A stretch of 64,000 nucleotides of DNA, from positions 1-64,000 of the forward strand of contig NZ_CAKKMV010000006.1 in NCBI RefSeq assembly GCF_918697865.1, given 5' to 3'. This stretch comes from Massilia sp. Bi118. GTDB lineage: Bacteria; Pseudomonadota; Gammaproteobacteria; Burkholderiales; Burkholderiaceae_D. Positions 32,894 to 41,838 of the stretch are shown piece after piece. Each line of letters begins with the position of its first letter. Position 1 is the stretch's first letter. The position numbers and the translations under genes are program-made. Below the pieces are notes generated by a model, which ran no database searches, was not told where the DNA came from, and saw nothing but the letters and a program-made list of their open reading frames with translations.

Positions 32894-34309
32894 TCAGTAG
32901 CGGTAGTGCGCTGGCTTGTAGGGGCCTTCCTGGCTCACCGAGATGTAGGCCGCCTGCTCTTCGGTCAGCGTGGTCAGCTGTGCATTCAGCTTCTTGAGCT
33001 GCAGGCGCGCGACTTTCTCGTCCAGGTGCTTCGGCAGCGTGTAGACGCCGACCGGGTACTTGTCTGTGTTGGCGAACAGCTCGATCTGGGCGATGGTCTG
33101 GTTCGCGAACGAGGAGCTCATCACATAGGACGGGTGACCGGTGCCGCAACCCAGGTTCACCAGGCGGCCTTCGGCCAGCAGGATGATACGCTTGCCGTCC
33201 GGGAAGATCACGTGGTCGACCTGCGGCTTGATGTTTTCCCACTGATACTTCTTGATCGCCGCGACTTCGATTTCGTTGTCGAAGTGGCCGATGTTGCAGA
33301 CGATCGCCTGGTCCTTCATGCGCAGCATGTGCTCTTCGGTGATCACGTGGTAGTTGCCGGTGCAGGTGACGAAGATGTCGCCGTGTTCGGCAGCGTAATC
33401 CATGGTCACGACGCGATAACCTTCCATCGCGGCCTGCAGGGCGCAGATCGGATCGATCTCGGTGACCCATACCTGGGCCGACAGCGCGCGCATGGCTTGC
33501 GCCGAGCCTTTGCCCACGTCGCCATAGCCGGCGATCACGGCGATCTTACCGGCGATCATCACGTCGGTCGCGCGCTTGATGCCGTCGACCAGCGATTCGC
33601 GGCAGCCGTACAGGTTGTCGAACTTCGACTTGGTGACGGAGTCGTTGACGTTGATGGCCGGGAAGGCCAGCTTGCCTTCCTGGTGCATCTGGTACAGGCG
33701 GTGCACGCCGGTGGTGGTCTCTTCGGTGACGCCTTTGATTTCCGGCAGGCGCTTCGAGTACCACTGCGGATCGACGGCCAGGCGGCCCTTGATCGCGTTG
33801 AACAGGCAGATCTCTTCTTCCGAGCCCGGCTTGTCCAGCACCGAGATGTCCTTCTCTGCGCGCACACCCAGGTGCAGCAGCAGGGTGGCGTCGCCGCCGT
33901 CGTCCAGGATCATGTTGGCGTGGGTGTCACCCGGCCATTCGAAGATGCGGTGGGTGTATTCCCAGTACTCGTCCAGGGTTTCGCCCTTGATGGCGAACAC
34001 CGGGGTGCCGACCGAAGCGATGGCGGCGGCGGCGTGGTCCTGGGTCGAGTAGATGTTGCACGATGCCCAGCGCACTTGCGCGCCGAGGGCTTCCAGCGTG
34101 CGGATCAGCACGGCGGTCTGGATGGTCATGTGCAGCGAACCGGCGATGCGTGCGCCCTTCAGCGGCTGGCTGGCGGCGTATTCCTCGCGGATGGCCATCA
34201 GGCCCGGCATTTCGGTTTCGGCGATGCGGATTTCCTTCTCGCCCCACGAGGCGAGGCCGATGTCGGCAACGAGGTAATCCTGGGAAGTGTCTTTGAGTAC
34301 GGCGCTCAT
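32894..34309 (-). CDS. ahcY: Adenosylhomocysteinase (SAH hydrolase)
   Basis: 471 residues from the ATG at 34307-34309, with AGGAGG five bases upstream (a GTG three bases earlier is less well spaced). NAD-binding [16 protein letters not shown], substrate motifs [13 protein letters not shown], and C-terminal KPAHYRY mark the family. It reversibly cleaves S-adenosylhomocysteine to adenosine and homocysteine, relieving product inhibition of methyltransferases. Regulated by an SAH riboswitch in its leader (34340-34408). The holin-superfamily gene and metF lie downstream on the same strand. Confidence 0.98.
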   Translation of the reverse strand: MSAVLKDTSQDYLVADIGLASWGEKEIRIAETEMPGLMAIREEYAASQPLKGARIAGSLHMTIQTAVLIRTLEALGAQVRWASCNIYSTQDHAAAAIASVGTPVFAIKGETLDEYWEYTHRIFEWPGDTHANMILDDGGDATLLLHLGVRAEKDISVLDKPGSEEEICLFNAIKGRLAVDPQWYSKRLPEIKGVTEETTTGVHRLYQMHQEGKLAFPAINVNDSVTKSKFDNLYGCRESLVDGIKRATDVMIAGKIAVIAGYGDVGKGSAQAMRALSAQVWVTEIDPICALQAAMEGYRVVTMDYAAEHGDIFVTCTGNYHVITEEHMLRMKDQAIVCNIGHFDNEIEVAAIKKYQWENIKPQVDHVIFPDGKRIILLAEGRLVNLGCGTGHPSYVMSSSFANQTIAQIELFANTDKYPVGVYTLPKHLDEKVARLQLKKLNAQLTTLTEEQAAYISVSQEGPYKPAHYRY

Positions 34310-34339
34310 CACGCCCTCCTTTCAAGTTAAGAAAAAAGT

Positions 34340-34408
34340 AACGTGAGCGCGGTGTTGATGATCCGAGCCTGGCGAAAGTGAGAACTTTCGTCGCAACGCT
34401 CCTCGGAA
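34340..34408 (-). promoter_or_regulatory. SAH riboswitch in the ahcY leader
   Basis: The minus-strand leader reads CCGAGGAGCGTTGCGACG (34406 downward), a short hairpin GAAAGTTCTCACTTTC, then CCAGGCTCGGA, and CAACACCGCGCTCACG near the 3' side. This is the conserved SAH-riboswitch pattern: P1 pairs CCGAG with CTCGG, and GAGCG pairs with CGCTC as the pseudoknot. High S-adenosylhomocysteine should stabilise the fold and free the ahcY ribosome binding site 20-30 bases downstream. It is an established family; this copy is judged by eye. Confidence 0.92.
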
Positions 34409-34450
34409 TTCATTAGTTTAACACGGGTAAAGATAGCGGTGTGCTGGCAA

Positions 34451-34534
34451 ACTTGGGTTCCCGCCAAGGCGGCCGGCTAGGTCGGGAACGACGTGTTGCT
34501 GATTCGTCGCCCCCGCGGAGGCGGGGGCCCAAGT
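34451..34534. repeat. REP-like inverted pair with one long and one short unit
   Basis: Left unit (34451-34493) has the long core CCAAGGCGGCCGGCTAGGT; right unit (34505-34534) has the short core CCCCGCGGAGGCGGGGG. Their outer edges (ACTTGGG / CCCAAGT) and inner edges (ACGACG / CGTCGC) are inverted relative to each other. It lies between the ahcY leader and the metK stop codon and could form a strong hairpin terminating metK. Confidence 0.75.
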
Positions 34535-34550
34535 TGCTCTTAAGCCGCTA

Positions 34551-35720
34551 TTACGCCAGGCCGGCTTCGGCGCGCAGCAGCGCCGCCTTGTCGGTGCGCT
34601 CCCAGCTGAACTCCGGCTCTTCGCGGCCGAAGTGGCCGTAGGCGGCGGACTTCTGGTAGATCGGGCGCAGCAGGTCCAGCATCTGCACGATGCCTTTCGG
34701 GCGCAGGTCGAAGTGTTCCATCACCAGCTGGGCGATCTTCTCGTCGGAGATCACGCCGGTGCCTTCGGTGTAGACGGTGATGTTGATCGGCTTGGCCACG
34801 CCGATCGCGTAGCTGACCTGCACCTGGCACTGGCGCGCCAGGCCGGCGGCGACCACGTTCTTCGCGACGTAGCGGGCGGCGTAGGCAGCCGAGCGGTCGA
34901 CCTTGGAAGGATCCTTGCCCGAGAACGCGCCGCCGCCGTGCGGGGCTGCGCCGCCGTAGGTGTCGACGATGATCTTGCGGCCGGTCAGGCCGCAGTCGCC
35001 CTGCGGACCGCCGATGACGAAGCGGCCGGTCGGGTTGACCAGGTAGCGGGTGTCCTGCAGCCACTCTTTCGGCAGCACCGGCTTGATGATCTCTTCGATC
35101 ACGGCTTCTTCGATCTGGCTGTGGCTGACTTCCGGCGCGTGCTGGGTCGACAGGACCACGGTGTCCACCGCGACCGGGCGGCCGTTGACGTAGCGCAGGG
35201 TGACCTGGGACTTGGCGTCCGGGCGCAGCCAGGCCAGGCGGCCGTCCTTGCGCAGCTGCGACTGGCGCTCGACCAGGCGGTGCGCGTAGTAGATCGCGGC
35301 CGGCATCAGTTCCGGGGTTTCGTCGCAGGCGTAGCCGAACATCAGGCCCTGGTCGCCGGCGCCCTGGTCGAGATCCAGGCCGGCGCCTTCGTCGACGCCC
35401 TGGGCGATGTCCGGCGACTGCTTGTCGTAGGCCACCAGCACGGCGCAGCCCTTGTAGTCGATACCGAAATCGGTGTTGTCGTAGCCGATGCGCTTGATGG
35501 TGTTGCGGGCAACTTGAATATAATCGACATTGGCGTGCGTCGTGATCTCACCCGCCAGCACCACCAGGCCCGTGTTGCAAAGGGTTTCGGCGGCCACGCG
35601 CGCGCGCGGATCCTGCTCGAGGATGGCGTCGAGAATGGCGTCGGAAATCTGGTCGGCGACTTTGTCCGGGTGGCCTTCCGAGACGGACTCGGAAGTGAAG
35701 AGGTAGTCATTGGAAGACAT
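34551..35720 (-). CDS. metK: S-adenosylmethionine synthetase
   Basis: 389 residues. [18 protein letters not shown] (11-28), [15 protein letters not shown] (about 120-134) and [19 protein letters not shown] (about 262-280) are the substrate, K+/Mg and P-loop regions. The enzyme makes SAM from methionine and ATP in the cytosol. ATG at 35718-35720 has AGGAG about five bases upstream. Same strand as ahcY but separated by the REP pair and the riboswitch leader, so the two genes are probably expressed independently. No known SAM riboswitch was recognised in 35721-35902, which is otherwise featureless except for AT-rich patches. Confidence 0.98.
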   Translation of the reverse strand: MSSNDYLFTSESVSEGHPDKVADQISDAILDAILEQDPRARVAAETLCNTGLVVLAGEITTHANVDYIQVARNTIKRIGYDNTDFGIDYKGCAVLVAYDKQSPDIAQGVDEGAGLDLDQGAGDQGLMFGYACDETPELMPAAIYYAHRLVERQSQLRKDGRLAWLRPDAKSQVTLRYVNGRPVAVDTVVLSTQHAPEVSHSQIEEAVIEEIIKPVLPKEWLQDTRYLVNPTGRFVIGGPQGDCGLTGRKIIVDTYGGAAPHGGGAFSGKDPSKVDRSAAYAARYVAKNVVAAGLARQCQVQVSYAIGVAKPINITVYTEGTGVISDEKIAQLVMEHFDLRPKGIVQMLDLLRPIYQKSAAYGHFGREEPEFSWERTDKAALLRAEAGLA

Positions 35721-35902
35721 CTAGGCTCCTGATACTGTTGAGATAAATGCCGCAGTACCATTGCCTGCGACGCTTTAGCGATATTTATATTCCGCTTCGC
35801 AAGTTGTCATTAACTCCGCGGATCCTGCTTCAAAGTGGTATTTTACGCTCCTTAAAAAATTTTGGTGTAGCAACCCGCATCACCTCTACCCTGAATCAAT
35901 AG

Positions 35903-36754
35903 ATGCTTGTTCTTTTGTTCCGCCTCCTGTCGGTGTTTCCCCTTCCTGTGCTACACGCATTGGGATCGGCGCTCGGCTGGCTGGTCTATCTCATTTCCCC
36001 CTCTTATCGACGGCGCCTGCGCAGCAATCTCGAGCTGGCCGGCTATGGCGCCCTGCGGCGCGCCGCCATCGCCGAATCCGGCAAGGCCCTCGTCGAACTG
36101 CCCTTCGTGTGGTGCGCGCCGCAGGAACGCGTTACCAGACATGTCACGATGGAGAACTGGGAGCTGGTCCAGCGCCAGCTCGACAGCGGCCGCGGGATTG
36201 TGTTCCTGACGCCACACCTGGGCTGCTTCGAATTGACTGCTCAACAAGTCTCGCTGCGCCAGGAATTGACGGTCATGTATCGTCCGCCGCGCAAGAGCGC
36301 GCTGAAACCCCTGGTCGAAGGCGCCAGGGCCCGCCTCAAGATGCACCTGGCCCCGGCCAACCTGTCGGGCGTGCGCATGCTGGTCAAGGCGCTGAAAGGC
36401 GGCCAGCCGGTCGGCGTGCTGCCTGACCAGGTGCCGCAGGAAGGCGAAGGCCTGTGGGCGCCCTTTTTCGGCCGCCAGGCCTACACCATGACCTTGCCTG
36501 CCAAGCTGGCCCAGCTGGGCAAGGCCGACATCCTGCTGACCTATGCCGAACGCCTGCCGCACGGGCGCGGCTACGTGGTCCGCTTCGTCCCCTTCGACGG
36601 CGACCTGTCCGGCACCCCGGCCGAGCAGGCAGCCAGCATCAACCGCGCTATGGAACAATTGATCGCACGTTGCCCGTCCCAGTATTTCTGGAGTTACAAC
36701 CGCTACAAGCGCCCGCAGGGCGTGGCCGCACCGGAAACCGAGGCAGTCGCATGA
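35903..36754 (+). CDS. LpxL/HtrB-like lipid A acyltransferase 1
   Basis: 283 residues. The catalytic H-x4-E motif is in LTPHLGCFE (His about 104), followed by PPRKSALKPLVEGAR and GVLPDQVP, typical of the lysophospholipid/lipid A acyltransferase family. An N-terminal membrane anchor (about 1-24) holds the active site at the inner leaflet of the inner membrane. The enzyme adds a secondary acyl chain from acyl-ACP to lipid A. Translation of the next acyltransferase is coupled by an ATGA overlap. Which chain it adds is unknown. Confidence 0.86.
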   Translation: MLVLLFRLLSVFPLPVLHALGSALGWLVYLISPSYRRRLRSNLELAGYGALRRAAIAESGKALVELPFVWCAPQERVTRHVTMENWELVQRQLDSGRGIVFLTPHLGCFELTAQQVSLRQELTVMYRPPRKSALKPLVEGARARLKMHLAPANLSGVRMLVKALKGGQPVGVLPDQVPQEGEGLWAPFFGRQAYTMTLPAKLAQLGKADILLTYAERLPHGRGYVVRFVPFDGDLSGTPAEQAASINRAMEQLIARCPSQYFWSYNRYKRPQGVAAPETEAVA

Positions 36755-37614
36755 GAATCCTGATTGCCTTGCTGTGGCTGCTGCACTGGTTGCCACTGCC
36801 TGTCCTGGGCCGCATCGGCAATGCCGTCGGCAGCCTGATGTATGTCGCGATCCCGAAGCGCCGCAAGATCGCCCTGACCAACCTGCGCCTGTGCATGCCC
36901 GAACTGAGCGAAGCGGAGCGCGTCGCCATCGCCAAGCGCCACTTCCAGGGCTATTCGCGCAGCATCCTGGAGCGCTCGCTGCTGTGGTGGGCGCCGATCC
37001 CGCGCCTGCGCAAGCTGATCCACATCGAGCCCTCGGTGCCCCAGGCCGAGATGGAAAGCGGCCCGACCATCCTGCTGTGCCCGCACTTCGTGTGCCTCGA
37101 CGTCGCGGGCGTCGGCGCGCGCGTGATTCCGGTGTCATCGATCTATTCGCCGCAGAAGAACAAGGCTTTCGACCGCCTGCTGCGCTACGGCCGCGAACGC
37201 TTCGGCCCGGTGCGCCTGTTTACCCGCGACGAAGGCGTCAAGCCGATCCTGCGCGCGCTGCGCGACGGCCTGCCCTACTTCATGCTGCCGGACATGGACT
37301 TCGGCGAGAAAGATTCGGCCTTCGTGCCCTTCTTCGGCATCCCGGCCGCGACCCTCACCGCCCTGCCGCGCCTGTCGGCAGCCGCCAAAGCCAAGGTGAT
37401 CCCGGTGATCGCGACCTTCCTGCCCAACTACCAGGGTTATCGCGTGGTGTTCTATCCTGCATGGGAAAACTACCCCGGCGACGACATGATCGCCGCCACG
37501 CGCCGCATGAACGAATTCATCGAGGAACGGGTGCGCGAAAACCCGGCCGAGTATTTCTGGACGCACAAGCGTTTTAAAACCCGGCCGAACGGCGAGCCCT
37601 CGTTCTACGAGTAA
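36751..37614 (+). CDS. LpxL/HtrB-like lipid A acyltransferase 2
   Basis: 287 residues with the catalytic H-x4-D motif in CPHFVCLD (His near 112), plus [34 protein letters not shown] and [14 protein letters not shown]. Same family as the upstream gene but clearly diverged, so the two probably put different acyl chains on lipid A or act at different positions, as LpxL/LpxM do. Start ATG 36751 overlaps the first gene's stop (ATGA). Inner-membrane anchored by an N-terminal helix. A longer frame starting at 36454 is a shadow of the first gene. Confidence 0.86.
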   Translation: MRILIALLWLLHWLPLPVLGRIGNAVGSLMYVAIPKRRKIALTNLRLCMPELSEAERVAIAKRHFQGYSRSILERSLLWWAPIPRLRKLIHIEPSVPQAEMESGPTILLCPHFVCLDVAGVGARVIPVSSIYSPQKNKAFDRLLRYGRERFGPVRLFTRDEGVKPILRALRDGLPYFMLPDMDFGEKDSAFVPFFGIPAATLTALPRLSAAAKAKVIPVIATFLPNYQGYRVVFYPAWENYPGDDMIAATRRMNEFIEERVRENPAEYFWTHKRFKTRPNGEPSFYE

Positions 37615-37624
37615 GGAACAGAAC

Positions 37625-38488
37625 ATGAAACTGAAATTCACCAAGATGCACGGCGCCGGCAACGATTTCATCGTCATCGATGCCGTCAACCAGCAGGTCG
37701 ACCTCAGCCCCGAACAGTGGGGCCGCCTTGCCGACCGCCGCTTCGGCATCGGCGCCGACCAGATCCTGGTCGTCGAGCGCCCCACCGAAGAAGGCTGCGA
37801 TTTCCGCTACCGCATCTTCAACAACGACGGCGGCGAGGTCGAACAGTGCGGCAACGGCTCGCGCGCCTTCGTGCGCTTCGTCAGCGACAAGGGCCTGACC
37901 GATAAACGCAGCATCCGCGTGCAGACCATGGCCGGCATCATCGCGCCGCGCCTCGAAGACGACGGCAGCGTGACGGTCGACATGGGCGCCCCGGTGCTGG
38001 AACCAGGCCGTGTGCCCTTCGACAGCCAGGGCCTCGACGGCGTTGCCCAGAGCCGCGACACCCTGTGGCCGCTGACGGTGCGCGCGCGCGGCGCCGAGCA
38101 GACCGTGCTGGTGTCGGTCGTCTCGATGGGCAATCCGCATGCCGTGCAGGTGGTCGACGACGTCGACACCGCCCCGGTGGCGGAGACCGGCCCGCAGATC
38201 GAACACCACCCACGCTTCCCGAAGCGCGTCAACGCCGGCTACCTGCAGGTGCTGGACCGCCGCCACGTCAAACTGCGCGTGTTCGAGCGCGGCGCCGGCG
38301 AAACCCTGGCCTGCGGCACCGGCGCCTGCGCGGCCGTCGTGGCCGGCATCCGGCGCGGCCTGCTCGACTCGCCTGTGCAGGTCGAAGCGCGCGGCGGCCG
38401 CCTGAGCATCGCCTGGGCGGGAGAAGGCCAGCCGGTCTACCTGAGCGGGCCGGCTGAAACGGTGTTCGAAGGCGAGATCAAGCTCTAA
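37625..38488 (+). CDS. dapF: Diaminopimelate epimerase
   Basis: 287 residues. Both catalytic cysteines are present: Cys75 in [10 protein letters not shown] and Cys230 in ACGTGACA. The N-terminus ([15 protein letters not shown]) is diagnostic. It interconverts LL- and meso-diaminopimelate in lysine and peptidoglycan synthesis. The ATG follows AAGGA by seven bases. Ten bases downstream of the second acyltransferase gene, so probably in one operon with it. Its stop codon abuts that of the convergent Sel1 gene with no intervening base. Confidence 0.97.
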   Translation: MKLKFTKMHGAGNDFIVIDAVNQQVDLSPEQWGRLADRRFGIGADQILVVERPTEEGCDFRYRIFNNDGGEVEQCGNGSRAFVRFVSDKGLTDKRSIRVQTMAGIIAPRLEDDGSVTVDMGAPVLEPGRVPFDSQGLDGVAQSRDTLWPLTVRARGAEQTVLVSVVSMGNPHAVQVVDDVDTAPVAETGPQIEHHPRFPKRVNAGYLQVLDRRHVKLRVFERGAGETLACGTGACAAVVAGIRRGLLDSPVQVEARGGRLSIAWAGEGQPVYLSGPAETVFEGEIKL

Positions 38489-40138
38489 TCAAGCCGCCAG
38501 ATCCAGGTCGAGCGGCGCATCCGGTCCGCCCGACTCCGGCAGCAAGGTCCGCAGCCGGTACAGGCGCTGCCGGTAATTCCCTTCCGGTCCGCCAGGGCCG
38601 CAATCGACGTTCTCGAACAGGCGCACCACGCGGTCGAGCAATTGGCGCTCCTGCGCCGTTTCGACCGGCACCAGGCGGCGCCGGCTGCGGCCATAGCTGG
38701 CGCGGATATCGACCACCAGGCAGTGCCCGCGGTCCGCATGCCTGACGTCCAGCAGCAGCGCCTCCGCGCGGCTCAGGCCGAACGCCAGCGCCAGCTCGAG
38801 CCGCGCCGCCAGCAAGGGGTACTCCGACATATCGCGCCTGGGCAGCGCACCCAGCTCGCGCCAGGCGCCGGCCTCGCGCGGCGCGATCTTGCGCAGCATC
38901 GCCGCCGCCTTGGCGCAGCCCTGGGCCGCCGCCTTCTGCAGCCAGAACACGGCGCGCACATCATTGCCCTCGTTCTCGCGGCGCGCCCGCCAGGCGGCGT
39001 TGCCGCATTCCAGCTGGGCGTCCCGGTAACCCATTTCGGCGGCGCGCTCGAGGTATTTCTGGGCCTCGACGACATTCCGTTGGGAAAACTCCGGCTTCAC
39101 GTAGATACGCGACAGCGCGTACCAGGCTTCGGCCAGGCCCTGCTCGCCGGCCTGCTGCAGCCAGCGCACTGCCTTCTTGAAGTTGGCGGCGGCGCCACTG
39201 CCGGCGTTGTCGCCGGAAATGCGCCTGCCGTCGATGCGCATGCGGGCGCACCACAGGCCGAGGGCGAACTGGGCGTGCCGGTCCTGCTCGGCGGCGGCCA
39301 GTTCCCAGAACGCGTGCAGTTCGTCGGGCTCGACGTCGTGGGCGGCCATCCCCTCATCCACCAGCCGGGCACAGCGCGACAGCAGGGTGACCTCGTCCGG
39401 CGCCAGGCGCGCGCAGGCCCTGCCCTGCGCCACCTCGGACCGGGCCAGGGCCCGCGCCAGCGGAAGCGCCCGCTCGAGGTAGGCCTGGTGCTGGCCGGCG
39501 TCCCACTCCTGCTCCAGCAAGGCGAACTGGGCCGGCGTAACGCCGCTGTCCGCGGCGCTGCGCAGCCAACGCTGGCCGGCGCGGCCGGGCGCGCCGCTGC
39601 GCGACGCTCCAGTCTCATCCTGGCGCCGGGGTTCGGGGCGTGGAATACGGGCATCCGGCGTACGGCCATCCCCTTGCCCGGCCGCCGCTTCGCCTGCCGG
39701 TCCGCCGAAACGCGGCGGCGTCACGCCATGTTCGCGCGCCAGCAGCCACTGCGCTTCGGGAAAGCCGCCACACCCAGCGTCTTCCAGTGCGCGCAAGGCC
39801 TTGGCGCGCTGCCCCGGCGGCACGCGCTCGCCGCCCAGCACCAGTTGCGCATACACGAGGCCGGCCCGCGCCAGCCCGCCGTCGTAGGCGCGCTCGTACC
39901 AGCAGGTGACGGGCTGCGGGCTCTGGCGGGCCAGGTCGAGGGGTATATGGTTGCCGATCAACTGCCAGGCCTCGGCGCAGCCCTGGCGCGCGGCGCGGTC
40001 CAGCCAGTGCAAGGCGGTGGGCAGGCTCTTGGGCAGGCCGGCGCTGCCGAACAGGTAGAGCCGGCCCAGCGCCAGCTGGGACTCGGTCCGCCCGGCGCGC
40101 GCGCCACGGATAATTGCTAACTCTTCACGGTTTGCCAT
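38489..40138 (-). CDS. Sel1-like (TPR-like) repeat protein
   Basis: 549 residues from the ATG at 40136-40138 (MANREELAIIRGARAG). Several Sel1-type repeats are recognisable: ALHWLDRAARQGCAEAWQL, AVRWLQQAGEQGLAEAWYAL, AQKYLERAAEMGYRDAQLE and AVFWLQKAAAQGCAKAA. A middle low-complexity stretch (about 155-205) is Pro/Gly/Arg-rich, and the last 120 residues have no repeats. Sel1 proteins scaffold protein complexes. No signal peptide or membrane helix, so cytosolic. The ATG near 40138 is preferred over a longer frame at 40189. Function unknown. Confidence 0.78.
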   Translation of the reverse strand: MANREELAIIRGARAGRTESQLALGRLYLFGSAGLPKSLPTALHWLDRAARQGCAEAWQLIGNHIPLDLARQSPQPVTCWYERAYDGGLARAGLVYAQLVLGGERVPPGQRAKALRALEDAGCGGFPEAQWLLAREHGVTPPRFGGPAGEAAAGQGDGRTPDARIPRPEPRRQDETGASRSGAPGRAGQRWLRSAADSGVTPAQFALLEQEWDAGQHQAYLERALPLARALARSEVAQGRACARLAPDEVTLLSRCARLVDEGMAAHDVEPDELHAFWELAAAEQDRHAQFALGLWCARMRIDGRRISGDNAGSGAAANFKKAVRWLQQAGEQGLAEAWYALSRIYVKPEFSQRNVVEAQKYLERAAEMGYRDAQLECGNAAWRARRENEGNDVRAVFWLQKAAAQGCAKAAAMLRKIAPREAGAWRELGALPRRDMSEYPLLAARLELALAFGLSRAEALLLDVRHADRGHCLVVDIRASYGRSRRRLVPVETAQERQLLDRVVRLFENVDCGPGGPEGNYRQRLYRLRTLLPESGGPDAPLDLDLAA

Positions 40139-40593
40139 CGTTCTTTTCGGTAGTGAAACGCCGTCGCAGATACGTGTAGAAGCATGCACATCACGTTAAG
40201 TACGTGACGGATGAGGTCGCCAGACCGTCGGCTTCGGTATATGCGCTTGTTGGATGGGCCAGAGTCTATAGCCGGCTCAGGGGCGATTCGTTTGCGATTC
40301 CATGTGCATTTGAGGCTGCACAAATGTTATCGGTCGGGCAGGACTGGTATGATGACGCAGGGAAACTTAATCAATGCTTAAGGTTTCCGTGCTGAACGGC
40401 CTCAGCCGTTTCGAAAATACAACAGCACGATTGGATTTATTGGCTTTCCACCAATTGAAGCCGTCATAATTGACTAATCCGACAACCTTGACGCATTGAG
40501 CAATTAAGGTTCACACATCCGAGTGTTCAGCAACAAGAAAAAGTCTCAATGCTCTCTGGATTCCTGCGTTTCACTTTATAAGGATACAAATAG
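40139..40593. other. 455-bp intergenic region upstream of porin 1
   Basis: The longest non-coding gap in the window. It holds the 5' regions of the divergent Sel1 and porin genes. It is lower in GC than the genes. A stem-loop of GGAAAC-TTAA with TTAA-GGTTTCC (40361-40388, one bulge) is a possible regulatory or attenuator hairpin. A candidate AAGGA ribosome binding site is nine bases before the porin ATG. Several -10-like AT-rich strings occur (for example CATAAT near 40467) but none has a convincing -35. A 63-aa frame at 40204-40395 lacks support. Confidence 0.6.
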
Positions 40594-41658
40594 ATGAAAA
40601 AATCACTCTTGGCAGTCGCTCTGCTGGGCGCATTCGCCGGTGTGGCGCAAGCGCAAACCGCCGTGCAAATCTACGGTAACATCGACGCCGGCCTGGTCAA
40701 GCGTACCGACCAGACCCTGGCCATCGGCAAGCGCGCCTCGAACACCCTGGGCTTCAAGGGTACCGAAGACCTGGGCAACGGTCTGAAAGCACTGTTCCAG
40801 ATCGAAATGCGTTACGAGCCGGACACCGGCACCACCGAGAACAACGGCCGTCCGCTGTTCCAGGGCCAGAGCCGCGTCGGCCTGCAGGGTGATTTCGGTA
40901 TGATCCGCCTGGGCCGTGGCCTGACCCCGTTCCAGGAAGTCGTCGGTTCGTTCGAACCGTGGCACGGCCTGCCGACCCCGGCCGGCTTCTACACCGACAT
41001 CTCGATCGCCGGCTACAACTCGACCCCGCTGGACACCAACACCAGCGGCGGCTCGGCAAGCAACAACCGTTTCTCGAACGCGATCTTCTACAACTCGCCG
41101 GTCGCCAGCGGCTTCCAGGTGAACGCTGCCTGGGCAAGCAAGGAATCGACCGGCGGCGCGCTGGCCGGTATCGGCCCGGGTGCAGCTTCGTACGCTGCCA
41201 ACTCGGAAGCCACCGTGAACCCGTTCTCGGTCGCCGGCACCTACAACAACGGCCCGGCCGCTGCGATGGTTGCCTACGAGCGTAACGCCGTCGAAAGCAA
41301 AATCTGGTCGATCGCCGGTTCGCTGGCTGCCACCCCGGAACTGAAACTGATGGGCACCTACAGCCGTCAAGATCAGGGCCACACCAACACCCTGCGTCCG
41401 AAGACCAAGGGCTGGGTGCTGGGCGCAACCTACGCTGTCGGCCCGGGCAAGGTCCTGGCTGGCTATGGCCGCAAGCACATCGACAACGCTCCTTCGACCA
41501 AGCAGTTCTCGCTGGGCTACGAATACAACCTGTCGAAGCGTACCTACCTGTACGTGGACGCATCGCGCAAGAAGGACATCGTCAACGCCACCACCGGCAA
41601 CCTGGCTGGCGTCCCGACTGTCAACCACTACGACGTGGGCGTGAACCACTCGTTCTAA
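40594..41658 (+). CDS. Outer-membrane general porin (betaproteobacterial type)
   Basis: 354 residues. A signal peptide (MKKSLLAVALLGAFAGVAQA) precedes QTAVQIYGNIDAGLVKR, the first beta strand. A 16-stranded porin pattern with alternating hydrophobic strands follows, ending in the C-terminal Phe (VNHSF) needed for outer-membrane insertion. GTEDLGNGLKALFQIEMRYE and FGMIRLGRG are typical of betaproteobacterial porins. Codon choice is unusually uniform (AAC, TAC, CTG, CGT), suggesting high expression. Forms trimeric channels for small solutes. A second, divergent porin follows downstream. Confidence 0.95.
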   Translation: MKKSLLAVALLGAFAGVAQAQTAVQIYGNIDAGLVKRTDQTLAIGKRASNTLGFKGTEDLGNGLKALFQIEMRYEPDTGTTENNGRPLFQGQSRVGLQGDFGMIRLGRGLTPFQEVVGSFEPWHGLPTPAGFYTDISIAGYNSTPLDTNTSGGSASNNRFSNAIFYNSPVASGFQVNAAWASKESTGGALAGIGPGAASYAANSEATVNPFSVAGTYNNGPAAAMVAYERNAVESKIWSIAGSLAATPELKLMGTYSRQDQGHTNTLRPKTKGWVLGATYAVGPGKVLAGYGRKHIDNAPSTKQFSLGYEYNLSKRTYLYVDASRKKDIVNATTGNLAGVPTVNHYDVGVNHSF

Positions 41659-41728
41659 GCTGCCAGGGGGTTCGCCCCCTTCAGCTGGAAGTCCGCAAGG
41701 GCGGGCCTGGGCAACCAGGTCCGCCCTT
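41658..41728. terminator. Two tandem hairpins after porin 1
   Basis: First hairpin 41658-41686: AGGGGG (41665-41670), TTCG loop, CCCCCT, with outer AGCTG/CAGCT. Second hairpin 41697-41728: AAGGGCGGGCCTGG with loop GCAA and CCAGGTCCGCCCTT, one mismatch in the stem. No long T-run follows either one, so they may terminate weakly or protect the abundant porin mRNA from 3' decay. Confidence 0.65.
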
Positions 41729-41838
41729 GTTGCATCCAGGCCTTGTGCGATTCGCGCAACGCTTACGCGGCTGAGCAATACCAACCCGCGCGAATTGATG
41801 GGCATCCGAATGTCATCGATGTGGATGGGAGAGGTGCA

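Noticed and set aside
35721..35902. SAM riboswitch before metK
   Set aside because: No recognisable SAM-I, SAM-II or SAM/SAH pattern; only AT-rich stretches and a normal ribosome binding site.
40204..40395. 63-aa frame in the porin upstream region
   Set aside because: No ribosome binding site, no recognisable protein features, and it runs through the putative regulatory hairpin.
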